Below are positions 1 through 8,077 of a stretch of DNA of 64,000 bases, piece by piece. The stretch is from the NCBI RefSeq assembly GCF_009184905.1, contig NZ_WESC01000001.1, positions 124,001 through 188,000 of the forward strand, given 5' to 3'. A program made the position numbers and the translations under genes. The DNA comes from Parvibaculum sedimenti. Lineage in GTDB: Bacteria; Pseudomonadota; Alphaproteobacteria; Parvibaculales; Parvibaculaceae. The number at the start of each line of letters is the position of its first letter. Positions within the stretch are counted from its first letter, which is position 1. Under the pieces are notes generated by a model. It was not told the DNA's origin and ran no database searches. It was given only the letters and a program-made list of their open reading frames with translations.

Positions 1-152
1 CGCTGATGAAGAAGCTGACCGAATGGGTGGTCGAGAGGAAAATCCATCCCGAACCCACCGCGACATTCCCGCTCGAAGAGGCGGGCACGGTGCTGCAGGG
101 CCTGCTCGAACGCCGCAGCATCGGCAAGCCCGTCATCCGGGTGAATGCGTGA
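1..152 (+). CDS. Zinc-type alcohol dehydrogenase / quinone oxidoreductase family protein, C-terminal end only
   Basis: Only the last 49 complete codons are present; the gene enters from the left edge (first full codon at base 3). The tail contains PLEEAGTVLQGLLERRSIGK followed by a short beta-strand end, the usual C-terminus of NAD(P)H:quinone oxidoreductase-like members of the medium-chain dehydrogenase family. The stop codon TGA shares its last base with the ATG of bioF (TGATG), so the two are translationally coupled. The substrate cannot be inferred from this fragment. Co-transcription with biotin genes is the only functional hint. Confidence 0.7.
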   Translation, partial: LMKKLTEWVVERKIHPEPTATFPLEEAGTVLQGLLERRSIGKPVIRVNA

Positions 153-1318
153 TGTCCTCGCTCGACGCATTCGCAGCCGCCAAGCTCGCCGAGATGGAAG
201 CGCGCAATCTCAGACGCTGGCTCGTCGAGACGGATCGCCGCGAAGAGGTACGCGCGACGAGGAACGGGCGCGAGCTCATCTCGTTCTGCTGCAACGATTA
301 TCTCAATCTGTCGCAGAATGCGCGCGTCAAGAAGGCGGCGATCAATGCGATCGAAACATATGGTACAGGCTCCGGAGCCTCGCGTCTCGTCACCGGCAAT
401 CATCCGCTCTTCGGCATTCTCGAAGCGCGGCTCGCGAAGCTGAAGCAGGCAGAGGACTGCGTAATCTTCGGCTCAGGCTATCTTGCCAATCTCGGCATCG
501 TGCCGGCGCTGGTCGGCCCCGGCGACCTCATCCTTGTCGACGAGCTGTCGCATTCCTGCCTCCTGATGGGCACGAAGCTCTCGGGGGCAGAGGCGCATAT
601 TTTCCGCCATAACGATCTCGGTCATCTGACGGATCTGCTCGCGGCGCATCGCGGCCACGCCCGTCATTGTCTGATCCTGACCGACGGCGTCTTCAGCATG
701 GATGGTGATCTCGCCCCTGTGCATGAAATGGCAGTGCTTGCAAAGGCGCATGACGCCTGGCTGATGACCGATGACGCGCATGGCATCGGCGTTGTCGGCG
801 AGGGGCGAGGATCGAGTTTTGTCGGCGGCGTAAAGGCTGATGTTCCCTTGCAGATGGGCACACTGTCCAAGGCCATCGGTTCCTATGGCGGCTATCTCTG
901 CGCGTCGAAGCCGGTCGTCGATCTCATCCGCACGCGTGCGCGTACGCTCATCTATTCGACGGGTCTTCCGCCCGCTTCCGTCGCCGCCGCCATCGCGGCG
1001 CTCGACGTGATCGAGGAGAACCCGGATTATGCCGCGCTGCCGGTGAAGAAAGCCGCGCTCTTTACACGAGCGCTCAATCTCCCCGCGCCGGAAAGTCCCA
1101 TCGTGCCGCTCGTCATCGGCGAAGCCGAGGCGACGATGAAGGCGTCGGCGCTGCTCGAAGCGGAAGGCTATCTCGTCACTGGCATCCGTCCGCCAACGGT
1201 GCCTGCGGGCACCGCGCGCCTGCGCTTCACTTTTACGGCGGAACACAAGGACGAGGATATCCTGCGTCTTGCAGGCCTTGTCCGCGATCGCATTCTGCCG
1301 AAACGAGCCGCCGAGTAA
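152..1318 (+). CDS. bioF: 8-amino-7-oxononanoate synthase (BioF)
   Basis: PLP enzyme of the alpha-oxoamine synthase family that condenses pimeloyl-ACP (or -CoA) with L-alanine to 8-amino-7-oxononanoate, the first committed biotin step. The 388-residue product has the usual family length. The PLP-binding lysine is in GTLSKAIGSYGG (K240), with the upstream DDAHG aspartate/histidine motif and an N-terminal SFCCNDYLNL block typical of BioF. The ATG at 152 is preferred over a longer upstream reading because it overlaps the preceding stop and begins the recognisable N-terminus. bioD follows after one base, so the two form an operon. No bioA, bioB or bioZ is in the window. Confidence 0.93.
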   Translation: MSSLDAFAAAKLAEMEARNLRRWLVETDRREEVRATRNGRELISFCCNDYLNLSQNARVKKAAINAIETYGTGSGASRLVTGNHPLFGILEARLAKLKQAEDCVIFGSGYLANLGIVPALVGPGDLILVDELSHSCLLMGTKLSGAEAHIFRHNDLGHLTDLLAAHRGHARHCLILTDGVFSMDGDLAPVHEMAVLAKAHDAWLMTDDAHGIGVVGEGRGSSFVGGVKADVPLQMGTLSKAIGSYGGYLCASKPVVDLIRTRARTLIYSTGLPPASVAAAIAALDVIEENPDYAALPVKKAALFTRALNLPAPESPIVPLVIGEAEATMKASALLEAEGYLVTGIRPPTVPAGTARLRFTFTAEHKDEDILRLAGLVRDRILPKRAAE

Positions 1319-1319
1319 C

Positions 1320-1979
1320 ATGAGCACGATCTTCGTCACATCTTCCGGTACCGATATCGGCAAGACCTATGTCTCTGCCCTGCTTGTCCGCCAGCTTCTG
1401 GCGAAGGGCCTTGCGGTGCGGGCGCTGAAGCCGATCGTCAGCGGTCTCGACGAAGAGAGTTTCGCGGCGAGCGATCCGGCGGCGCTGCTCGCCGCGCTGG
1501 GTGAACTCGTCGAGTTCGACAATGCAGATATTGTTTCGCGTTGGAGGTTCCGCGCGGCGCTTTCGCCTGACATGGCGGCGCGGCGCGAAGGCGCGGAGAT
1601 CGATTTTGGCGAGCTCGTGCATCACTGCCTCGCCCGTGCGGCGATCCATGATCCGCTGGTTATCGAGGGTGTGGGTGGTCTCATGGTACCGCTCGACGAC
1701 AGCCGCACAGTGCTTGACTGGATGATCGCGCTGAAGCCGGCCTCCATCGTGCCGCTCCTCGTCGTCGGTTCCTATCTCGGCTCGATCAGCCACACGCTGA
1801 CGACGCTCGACGTGATGCGCCGCAACGATCTCGAACCGCGCGCCATCGTGGTGAGCGAGTCGCTTTCCGCGCCCGTGCCGCTGGAAGAGACGGTGGAGAC
1901 GATCGTCCGCTTCGCCGGTATCGAAACCATCGCGCTGCCGCGAAACGGCGAGCCGGATCTGGCCTCGTTGTTTGAATAG
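1320..1979 (+). CDS. bioD: ATP-dependent dethiobiotin synthetase (BioD)
   Basis: Forms the ureido ring of dethiobiotin from 7,8-diaminopelargonate, CO2 and ATP in the cytoplasm. The 219-residue protein opens with a beta-strand and the modified P-loop SSGTDIGKTYV (about residues 7-17), as in BioD. The EGVGGLMVPL segment, which carries a conserved acidic residue and glycine-rich loop of the family, lies near residue 120. The start follows the bioF stop by one base. It converges with the next gene, whose stop lies 7 bases downstream on the other strand. Confidence 0.92.
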   Translation: MSTIFVTSSGTDIGKTYVSALLVRQLLAKGLAVRALKPIVSGLDEESFAASDPAALLAALGELVEFDNADIVSRWRFRAALSPDMAARREGAEIDFGELVHHCLARAAIHDPLVIEGVGGLMVPLDDSRTVLDWMIALKPASIVPLLVVGSYLGSISHTLTTLDVMRRNDLEPRAIVVSESLSAPVPLEETVETIVRFAGIETIALPRNGEPDLASLFE

Positions 1980-1986
1980 CGGCGTC

Positions 1987-2169
1987 TCAGCCCTTGGGGC
2001 CGAACAGGAACCAGAGAACAAGGCCGAGAACGGGCAGCGCGAGCACGACGACGATCCAGATCGCCTTCCAGATCGGCTCGGCATTGCTCTGCGCGATCTT
2101 GATGATCGCGTAAATGTCGAGCACGGCTACGATAAGCCAGCCAAACCCGAAATAACCATGCCCAATCAT
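1987..2169 (-). CDS. Small two-helix membrane protein, PLDc_N (cardiolipin synthase N-terminal-like) family
   Basis: 60 residues with two hydrophobic helices (about residues 8-25 and 35-56), separated by a short polar turn containing AEPIWKAIW, ending in FLFGPKG. This matches stand-alone PLDc_N proteins, which resemble the membrane anchor of cardiolipin synthases but lack the HKD catalytic domain. The role is unknown; it is probably an inner-membrane accessory protein. It is transcribed alone, convergent to bioD. Confidence 0.75.
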   Translation of the reverse strand: MIGHGYFGFGWLIVAVLDIYAIIKIAQSNAEPIWKAIWIVVVLALPVLGLVLWFLFGPKG

Positions 2170-2234
2170 TTGAAACTCTCCGCCGAGGGTGAATCTGCTT
2201 TCAATCTAGTGGTTCCTGCTGCGGAAGGTAAGGC

Positions 2235-2753
2235 CTAGAGAAGCGCGGGTGTCGTCACGCCCTCATGCGTGAGCAGCCACTTCTTGGTCGGTAGGCCGCC
2301 GCCAAAGCCGGTCAACGTGCCGTTCGCGCCAATGACGCGGTGGCAGGGCACGATGATCGGGATCGGATTCTTGCCATTGGCAAGGCCTACGGCGCGCATT
2401 GCTTTCGGATTGCCGATCATGCGCGCTATGTCGGCGTAGCTCTTCGTCGCCCCGAAGGGAATTTTGCGAAGCGCCTTCCAGACGCCGAGTTGAAACTCCG
2501 TGCCCTTCGGCGCGAGCTTCAGGTCGCTGAAGTCCTTTCGTTTCCCCGCAAAATATTCGTTGAGTGCTTTCACCGCTGCGTCGAGATGCGCCTGCGCCGC
2601 GTCGCATCCGCGCATATCGGCGAATTCGCGCTTCTTCTTTTCTTCGGGAAAGACGACCGCGACGAGGCCGTCTTCACTGGCTGCCAGCCGGAGAATCCCG
2701 ATGGGCGTCTTGAGGCTCGTCACCGCGAGTTCGCTTTCGGTCCTTTGTTTCAT
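2235..2753 (-). CDS. ogt: Methylated-DNA--protein-cysteine methyltransferase
   Basis: Suicide repair enzyme that transfers the alkyl group from O6-methylguanine (and O4-methylthymine) to its own cysteine. The 172-residue protein has the ribonuclease-H-like N-terminal domain and the C-terminal AGT domain with active-site motif PCHRVIG, preceded by the helix-turn-helix segment PFGATKSYADIA. The ATG at 2753 has a good GGAGGGAAA ribosome-binding site and lies 10 bases after the stop of the Ada-AlkA gene, so the two are one operon. A longer in-frame upstream extension overlaps ada and is not credible. Confidence 0.93.
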   Translation of the reverse strand: MKQRTESELAVTSLKTPIGILRLAASEDGLVAVVFPEEKKKREFADMRGCDAAQAHLDAAVKALNEYFAGKRKDFSDLKLAPKGTEFQLGVWKALRKIPFGATKSYADIARMIGNPKAMRAVGLANGKNPIPIIVPCHRVIGANGTLTGFGGGLPTKKWLLTHEGVTTPALL

Positions 2754-2763
2754 CTTTCCCTCC

Positions 2764-4239
2764 TCAATCGGCGGCCAATGCCTGCGTTTCGATAACGGGC
2801 ACCATCCATAACAGCAGCGCGGCATAGCCGCGCCATGGTCGCCAGCCTTCCGCCATATCCATGAGCGCGCGCGTCGAGATATTTCCCGCCGCCTTGCGAA
2901 GCCCGAGATCGGAAGCGGGGAAGGCGTCCGGCTCACCGATGGCGCGCAGCGCTATGTAGTGCGCCGTCCATTCGCCGATACCGGGCACTGCGCAAAGCTC
3001 GGCGATCTTTTCGTCGAGCGTCTGCGCCGGATCGAAACTCACATCGCCCCGCGCAACGGCCTTTGCAAATGCCTTGAGCGTGGCGATGCGTCCGCCCGTG
3101 AGGCCGAGGCCTGAAAGATCGGCGCGGGCCAACGCTTCCGGTGTTGGGAAATAATGGGTGAGCTTGCCGTCTCCGCGCGAGAGCGGCTCGCCGGTGCGGG
3201 CGACCACCCGGCCGGTGAGCGTCGTCGCGCCCTTCACTGAAACCTGTTGGCCGAGTATCGCGCGTACGCCAAGCTCGAAACCATCGAAAGCGCCCGGTAC
3301 GCGCATGCCCACAGCTTGCGCGAGGCGCGGGCCGAGCAAAGCGTCATCGCGCAAGCATGCGGCAATCGCCAGCGGATCCGCATCAAGATCGAAGATACGT
3401 CTGATGCGCGTTGCGATCTGCCGGACGGGAAGGCGGCCTTCGCCCATGATATGGATGTCGAGTGCATTGGGCTTTGCCGATGGCACAGCGGTGACCACGC
3501 CGGAAGCGTCGGCGAGACGAAAGCTGCGGCGATATTCCGTCGCGCCGATTTCCTCGATGCCGGGAATGGCGCGGATCGAGAGATAGGAGAGAAGCCGCTC
3601 CCAATCGAAAGGCGGGCGATAGCCGAGACGCAGCGTGATCGCGCTTCCCGGCCGGGACGCGAGCTCCGCGGATTTGTCGCGCCGGAGCGCCGTCGGCGCG
3701 ACTCCATAACTTGCCCGCACAGCGTCGTTGAAGCGGCGAAGGCTCTGATATCCGGCAGCGAAAGCGATGTCGGCGAAGCTCATATTCGTTTCGGTGATGA
3801 GTTGCTTCGCCGTCAGCAGCCGGCGGTTTGCTGCGAAGGTTTGCGGCGTCGCGCCGACATGAGCGAGGAAGAGACGCCGAAGCTGTCGTGCGCCAAGGCC
3901 GACGCGGGCAGCGAGCGCCTCAATGCCATCCTCGTCCAGTGCGCTATCTTCTATGAGCCTGAGTGCGCGGGCAACGGAGGCTTGTGTGCCTGCCCAGGCG
4001 GGTGTTCCCGGGGCCGTTTCCGGACGGCAGCGCAAGCACGAGCGGAAGCCCAAAGCCTCGGCGGCGGCCGCGCTCGCGACGAAGCGGCAATTCTCCCGCT
4101 TCGGTGTCCGCGCCGGGCAGATCGGACGGCAATAGATTCCCGTCGAGGTGACGCAGGTGAAGAAGCGCCCGTCGAAGCGGGCGTCCTTCGCGCTGATCAC
4201 GCGGTAGTAGAAATCCGGATCGAGGGTTTCAATGGTCAT
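2764..4239 (-). CDS. Ada-AlkA fusion: methylphosphotriester sensor, AraC-type regulator and 3-methyladenine DNA glycosylase
   Basis: 491-residue multidomain protein. Residues about 1-80 are the Ada metal-binding domain with the four cysteines (CRPIC...ENC...CLRC) that bind zinc and accept a methyl from DNA phosphotriesters. Residues about 85-190 are an AraC helix-turn-helix with FADIAFAAGYQSLRRFNDA. Residues about 200-490 are an AlkA-type glycosylase with the helix-hairpin-helix LCAVPGIGEWTAHYIALRAI and catalytic aspartate in FPASDLGLR. It should sense alkylation damage, activate transcription and excise alkylated bases. It is followed by ogt 10 bases later. Such fusions are known in proteobacteria and actinobacteria. 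Confidence 0.92.
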   Translation of the reverse strand: MTIETLDPDFYYRVISAKDARFDGRFFTCVTSTGIYCRPICPARTPKRENCRFVASAAAAEALGFRSCLRCRPETAPGTPAWAGTQASVARALRLIEDSALDEDGIEALAARVGLGARQLRRLFLAHVGATPQTFAANRRLLTAKQLITETNMSFADIAFAAGYQSLRRFNDAVRASYGVAPTALRRDKSAELASRPGSAITLRLGYRPPFDWERLLSYLSIRAIPGIEEIGATEYRRSFRLADASGVVTAVPSAKPNALDIHIMGEGRLPVRQIATRIRRIFDLDADPLAIAACLRDDALLGPRLAQAVGMRVPGAFDGFELGVRAILGQQVSVKGATTLTGRVVARTGEPLSRGDGKLTHYFPTPEALARADLSGLGLTGGRIATLKAFAKAVARGDVSFDPAQTLDEKIAELCAVPGIGEWTAHYIALRAIGEPDAFPASDLGLRKAAGNISTRALMDMAEGWRPWRGYAALLLWMVPVIETQALAAD

Positions 4240-4281
4240 GGTGGAAGTCTACTCCCGCCGCGCCGGCCCCACTCGCCAAAA

Positions 4282-4295
4282 ACGGACATGTCCGT
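4282..4295. promoter_or_regulatory. 14-bp perfect palindrome in the ada/MFS divergent promoter region
   Basis: ACGGACATGTCCGT reads the same on both strands. It lies 42 bases upstream of the Ada-AlkA start and about 140 bases upstream of the MFS start. Perfect palindromes of this length in a divergent promoter are typical of dimeric repressor operators. The regulator is unknown, and no TetR-like gene is nearby. Confidence 0.35.
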
Positions 4296-4435
4296 CGCGG
4301 GGCCTACGGCACCTTCCTGACAGAAATGTTTGCCTATTCAACGGGTTGTCAAAGCGCACCCCGCTGTTACGCTTGGCCCGGGCCGGGAGGAGACGGAGCA
4401 ATCCGCGAAAAAGGCCGCGATCTGGGAGGATCCGC

Positions 4436-5788
4436 ATGACTGACGAGGCAAGCGCCGCCATAGTTGCGCCCGCGCGAGGCGTTTCAAAAAGCGCATCACT
4501 GACATCCGTGGCGTTTTCGCCCGCCTACCGCAATTACGCGCTGGGTCTTTTGATGATGGCCTACACCGCGAATTACGTCGACCGCCAGATCCTTTCGATC
4601 CTCCTGCAGCCGATCAAGATGGAGTTAGGGCTTAGCGACACGCAGCTCGGCTTCCTCTCCGGCATCACCTTTGCGCTCTTTTATGCGACGCTCGGTATTC
4701 CGATCGCCGTCTGGGCCGATCGCGGCAATCGGCGCAATATCATCGCGCTGGCGCTGACGATCTTTTCCGGCATGACGGTGGTTTGCGGATCGGTCACGAG
4801 CTTCGCGCAGCTCGCGCTGGCCCGCATCGGTGTTGGCGTTGGCGAGGCCGGTTCGAGCCCGCCCGCCCATTCGATGATCTCGGACATGTTCCCGCCGGAG
4901 AAGCGCGCGAGCGCCATGGGCGTCTACTCGCTCGGCATCAATATCGGCATTCTCATAGGCTTTCTGGTCGGCGGCTGGGTAAGCCAGTGGTATGGCTGGC
5001 GTGCGGCGTTTTATGTCGTCGGCGTACCGGGGCTCATCATTGCGCTTCTCGTTCGCTTTACCCTGAAGGAGCCGGTGCGCGGCCATGCCGACGGCCTGAC
5101 TTTGCAAGGTGAGGGGGCGGCGCCGCGCATCGCCGAGGTCTTCCGTCTTCTCTGGTCGCAGCGCTCCTTCCGCCACATCGCCTTTGGCTCCGCGCTCGCG
5201 GCCATGGGAGGCTATGCGGGCGTAACCTGGCTACCTGCTTTTCTTTCGCGCTCCTTCGCTATGACGCCGGGTGAAATCGGCACGGCGCTCGCCCTCATCA
5301 TTGGCATCTCTGGCGGCGCGGGCACATATTTCACCGGCCATTTTGCAGACCGGCTGGCCAAGCGCGACATCCGCTGGAACGTCTGGGTCGTCGCCATCGT
5401 CGTCGGTATTTGCTTTCCCTTCTCCATCGCGCTCTATCTGTCTGCGGGCAAGGTGGCCGCGCTCACGATCTTCGTCATTCCGGCCTTCGGGGGAGCGGCC
5501 TATATCGCGCCGTCGCTGGCCATGACGCAGGCGCTCGTCACCGTCCGCATGAGGGCAGCGGCCTCGGCCGTCCTTTTTCTTGTACTCAACCTGATTGGCA
5601 TGGGGCTCGGGCCGCAGCTCGCCGGGCTTCTGAGCGACCTCTACCATCCCACCTATGGCCAGGAGTCGCTGCGCTATGCGCTGCTCACCATTTCCGTCGT
5701 CTGGGTCTGGGCTGCGGTGCATTATCTGCTCGCCGCGCGGACGCTAAAGGACGACATAGAGCGCGCGCGGCTTCACGGGCTGGGCTAG
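4436..5788 (+). CDS. MFS transporter, spinster-like family
   Basis: 450-residue inner-membrane permease with about 12 hydrophobic helices. The first helix ends in YTANYVDRQILSIL, typical of the spinster-like branch of the major facilitator superfamily. The cytoplasmic loop after helix 2 holds the motif WADRGNRRNI, and helix 4-5 carries RIGVGVGEAGSSPPAHSMISD. Substrates of bacterial members are mostly unproven. The ATG at 4436 follows a GGGAGGA ribosome-binding site; upstream in-frame codons run into the divergent promoter and are unlikely to be coding. The gene may be controlled with or against the divergent Ada-AlkA gene. Confidence 0.85.
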   Translation: MTDEASAAIVAPARGVSKSASLTSVAFSPAYRNYALGLLMMAYTANYVDRQILSILLQPIKMELGLSDTQLGFLSGITFALFYATLGIPIAVWADRGNRRNIIALALTIFSGMTVVCGSVTSFAQLALARIGVGVGEAGSSPPAHSMISDMFPPEKRASAMGVYSLGINIGILIGFLVGGWVSQWYGWRAAFYVVGVPGLIIALLVRFTLKEPVRGHADGLTLQGEGAAPRIAEVFRLLWSQRSFRHIAFGSALAAMGGYAGVTWLPAFLSRSFAMTPGEIGTALALIIGISGGAGTYFTGHFADRLAKRDIRWNVWVVAIVVGICFPFSIALYLSAGKVAALTIFVIPAFGGAAYIAPSLAMTQALVTVRMRAAASAVLFLVLNLIGMGLGPQLAGLLSDLYHPTYGQESLRYALLTISVVWVWAAVHYLLAARTLKDDIERARLHGLG

Positions 5789-5881
5789 GCACCGTCGTTT
5801 TGCCGCAGGACGCGGCATTGCCTCCGGCGGCACCTGTGCCTATGTCAGACCATGTTGCATGTGCCTGATCGGAGAAGCCGG

Positions 5882-6316
5882 ATGGATGAGCACGAAGACC
5901 GCGCGCTGCGCCGGGCCCTGCCGCCGGTGCTGACCGACGAGCGGGAGATAGAAGCCGTCGTCCGCACTTTTTATGGACGGATACGCGACGACGCGCTCCT
6001 CGGCCCCATCTTCGAGCGCGCCATCGGTGCGGACTGGGAGCCACATCTTCATAAGATGTTCGACTTCTGGTCCTCGGTCATGCTCACCTCCGGCCGCTAC
6101 AAGGGCCAGCCGATGCTGGTCCATATGCGCCTGAAGACGGTGCGGCCGGAGCATTTCGACCAGTGGCTTGCCCTCTTCCGCGCGACCGTGGACGAGATTT
6201 GCCCGGGCGCCACAGCCGACGCCTTCATGGTGCGGGCCATGCGGATTGCCGACAGCCTGCGCATGGGCATGTTCTTCGATCCCGCCGCTGCCGATCCGGG
6301 TCGTCGCCGTGCGTAG
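5882..6316 (+). CDS. Group III truncated haemoglobin
   Basis: 144-residue haem protein of the 2-over-2 globin type. It has the family pattern of a short A helix, FYGRIRDDALLGPIF in the B-C region, a W in KMFDFWSSVML, and PMLVHMRL carrying the likely proximal histidine (about H81), followed by HFDQWLALF. Group III truncated globins bind O2 or NO; a role in NO or peroxide chemistry is inferred for the family. ATG 5882 is preferred over an upstream in-frame start because GGAG lies seven bases before it. It lies downstream of the MFS gene, 93 bases away, and may be co-transcribed. Confidence 0.88.
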   Translation: MDEHEDRALRRALPPVLTDEREIEAVVRTFYGRIRDDALLGPIFERAIGADWEPHLHKMFDFWSSVMLTSGRYKGQPMLVHMRLKTVRPEHFDQWLALFRATVDEICPGATADAFMVRAMRIADSLRMGMFFDPAAADPGRRRA

Positions 6317-6351
6317 GTGAAGGAAGCGTCCTCTCCGAACATGCCGATGCA

Positions 6352-6386
6352 CAAAACAAAAACCCCGGAGCCGAAGCCCCGGGGTT
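6352..6386 (-). terminator. Intrinsic terminator of the porin gene
   Basis: An 8-bp stem (AACCCCGG at 6361-6368 with CCGGGGTT at 6379-6386) encloses a 10-base loop. Read on the minus strand it is followed by a T-rich run (TTTTTGTTTTGT). It lies about 30 bases past the porin stop codon and also separates it from the convergent globin gene. Confidence 0.8.
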
Positions 6387-6414
6387 CCCGCTGCTGATGA
6401 TCTGCGAGGATCGA

Positions 6415-7788
6415 TCAGAAAGCGAACTGCGTGCGCAGCGCAACGATGTCGACGTTGCCGTCCTTCGAGACGGTGCCCGAGGAGTTCGGCGTCTCTTCGC
6501 CATGCATGTAGTTCAGCATGAAACGGAAGGTGCTGTTCGGGTACCAGTTGAGGCCAACCGTCGTCAGCTTCTCATGACCGCCCAAGATGGCGCCATCATT
6601 GAGATCGGCGTCGCTGTAGCGAGCCGCGATTTCCCACGCGCCGAAGCCGCCGGCACCGATCGGGTGCGAGGGCTTCACGCCGCCGAAGGCCGCGTCGCCG
6701 ATCTTGTACTTGTAGGCTTCGCCCGTGATGATCCACGAAGCCTGCAGATACCAGGCGTCCATGCTCAGGTCGGACAGGCTGTTCTTGCGAGAGAAGTCAT
6801 ACTTGTAGTACTCGCCCTGGGCGCGGAACGGACCGTAGGCAACGGCGGCTTCGGGACCGTAGAAGGTTGCGCTGTCGACGTTCGCGATGCTGCCCGTGTT
6901 GATGTACTTGATGTCGTCGACACGGATGCCGGGACGATCGCCGAGGCTCGGGTCGCTGGAGAAGTGGCTGGAATAGGCGACGTCGCCACCGATGTGAACG
7001 ACCGAATTCGCGTCCGGGTTGAAGGCGAACACAGCGCGTCCGAGCCAGTTGTCGCTTTCGCTATGCGTCGTCGCGTCCTGACCGGGACGATCCTTCGTGT
7101 AATAGGCCATCGCAAAGATGTTGTCCGTATGACCCTTGACACCGAAAGCGGTGCGGCCGTCATCCGAAGCCTGGCCAACCATCATGCTCACGGCGGCCGC
7201 GCGCTCGATGAGCGTGATGTCGTTCGAGCTGGTCGCATAGTCGAGCGTGAAGGGCAAGCAGATCGCGCCGGCCTGGATGCTCACATCCTTGATACCATTG
7301 TAGGAGATGTAGCCTTCTTTGATGTCGGCCGGCGCGTTCTTGCCGTCCTTGCCGCTGCCGCCGAACTGAACGGCGAAAGCGTAGCCCCAGTCCTTGTAGG
7401 CCGTGCCCGACACGCCGATTTCGGCGCGGCGGAAGTTGGCGCCGTCATTGTACTTCTTCAGGCCGTCGTCGGTGCTCGCCGTCGCGACGTCGAAATGCGC
7501 ACGACCGTTGAAGGACAGCGTGAAGTTGCCGTCGTTCGAGGCGATCGTGGGATGGCCGCCCTTCATGGTCACGAAAGCATCGCTGGCAGGAGCCGTCTTG
7601 ACGGTCTTGAGCTGCGCCTGGGTCGAAACCTGCAGATCGTCGAGCTTCTGCTGCAGATCTTCCATCTGCTGCTTCAGCGTGTTGATCTCGTTTTGCGTCA
7701 CCGCCGCCGAGCCAGCGAAAGCCGGACCGGTGAGCAGAGCTGCGGCACCGAGCGCGGTGCCTGCAAGCAGAATTTTTCTCAACGTCAT
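6415..7788 (-). CDS. Outer-membrane porin, OprO/OprP (phosphate-selective porin) family
   Basis: 457-residue exported protein. A signal peptide (about residues 1-25, ending AFAGSA) is followed by a short coiled coil (NEINTLKQQMEDLQQKLDDLQ region), typical of trimeric porins of this family that have a periplasmic coiled coil. The rest alternates aromatic and polar residues as in a beta-barrel and ends in ALRTQFAF, with the terminal phenylalanine needed for outer-membrane assembly. Family membership does not prove phosphate specificity. It is monocistronic with its own terminator, and its long leader contains a hairpin. Confidence 0.87.
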   Translation of the reverse strand: MTLRKILLAGTALGAAALLTGPAFAGSAAVTQNEINTLKQQMEDLQQKLDDLQVSTQAQLKTVKTAPASDAFVTMKGGHPTIASNDGNFTLSFNGRAHFDVATASTDDGLKKYNDGANFRRAEIGVSGTAYKDWGYAFAVQFGGSGKDGKNAPADIKEGYISYNGIKDVSIQAGAICLPFTLDYATSSNDITLIERAAAVSMMVGQASDDGRTAFGVKGHTDNIFAMAYYTKDRPGQDATTHSESDNWLGRAVFAFNPDANSVVHIGGDVAYSSHFSSDPSLGDRPGIRVDDIKYINTGSIANVDSATFYGPEAAVAYGPFRAQGEYYKYDFSRKNSLSDLSMDAWYLQASWIITGEAYKYKIGDAAFGGVKPSHPIGAGGFGAWEIAARYSDADLNDGAILGGHEKLTTVGLNWYPNSTFRFMLNYMHGEETPNSSGTVSKDGNVDIVALRTQFAF

Positions 7789-7855
7789 TCGACGTCTCCG
7801 TGTTGTGAGTGAGCTTCTGTGCAGGATTGCGAGCCGCGAGCCGTGCCCACGAACG

Positions 7856-7882
7856 CCCCCTGCGGACGGGAGTAGCAGGGGG
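7856..7882 (-). promoter_or_regulatory. Inverted repeat in the upstream region of the porin gene
   Basis: CCCCCTGC (7856-7863) pairs perfectly with GCAGGGGG (7875-7882) around an 11-base loop, about 70 bases upstream of the porin ATG. There is no T-run on either side, so it is not a classical terminator. It could be a leader hairpin or protein site. The surrounding non-coding stretch 7789-8077 shows no convincing open reading frame. Confidence 0.35.
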
Positions 7883-8077
7883 TTGTGACGGTTGGGTTCA
7901 AGTTATGTGACAGGGTGATGACGTGGCTCGACTGTGGCCCATCTGCATCGGATATGGGCAAGTCAGGGCCGGCTCGGGCCGTATTCCTGCTATCATCTGT
8001 CTATAATGAAGATGTCCGGATGGGGTGGGGTGACGGCCAGGTCGGCGCTGGAGCGCGCAGGCGATCCGGGCAGTCTT

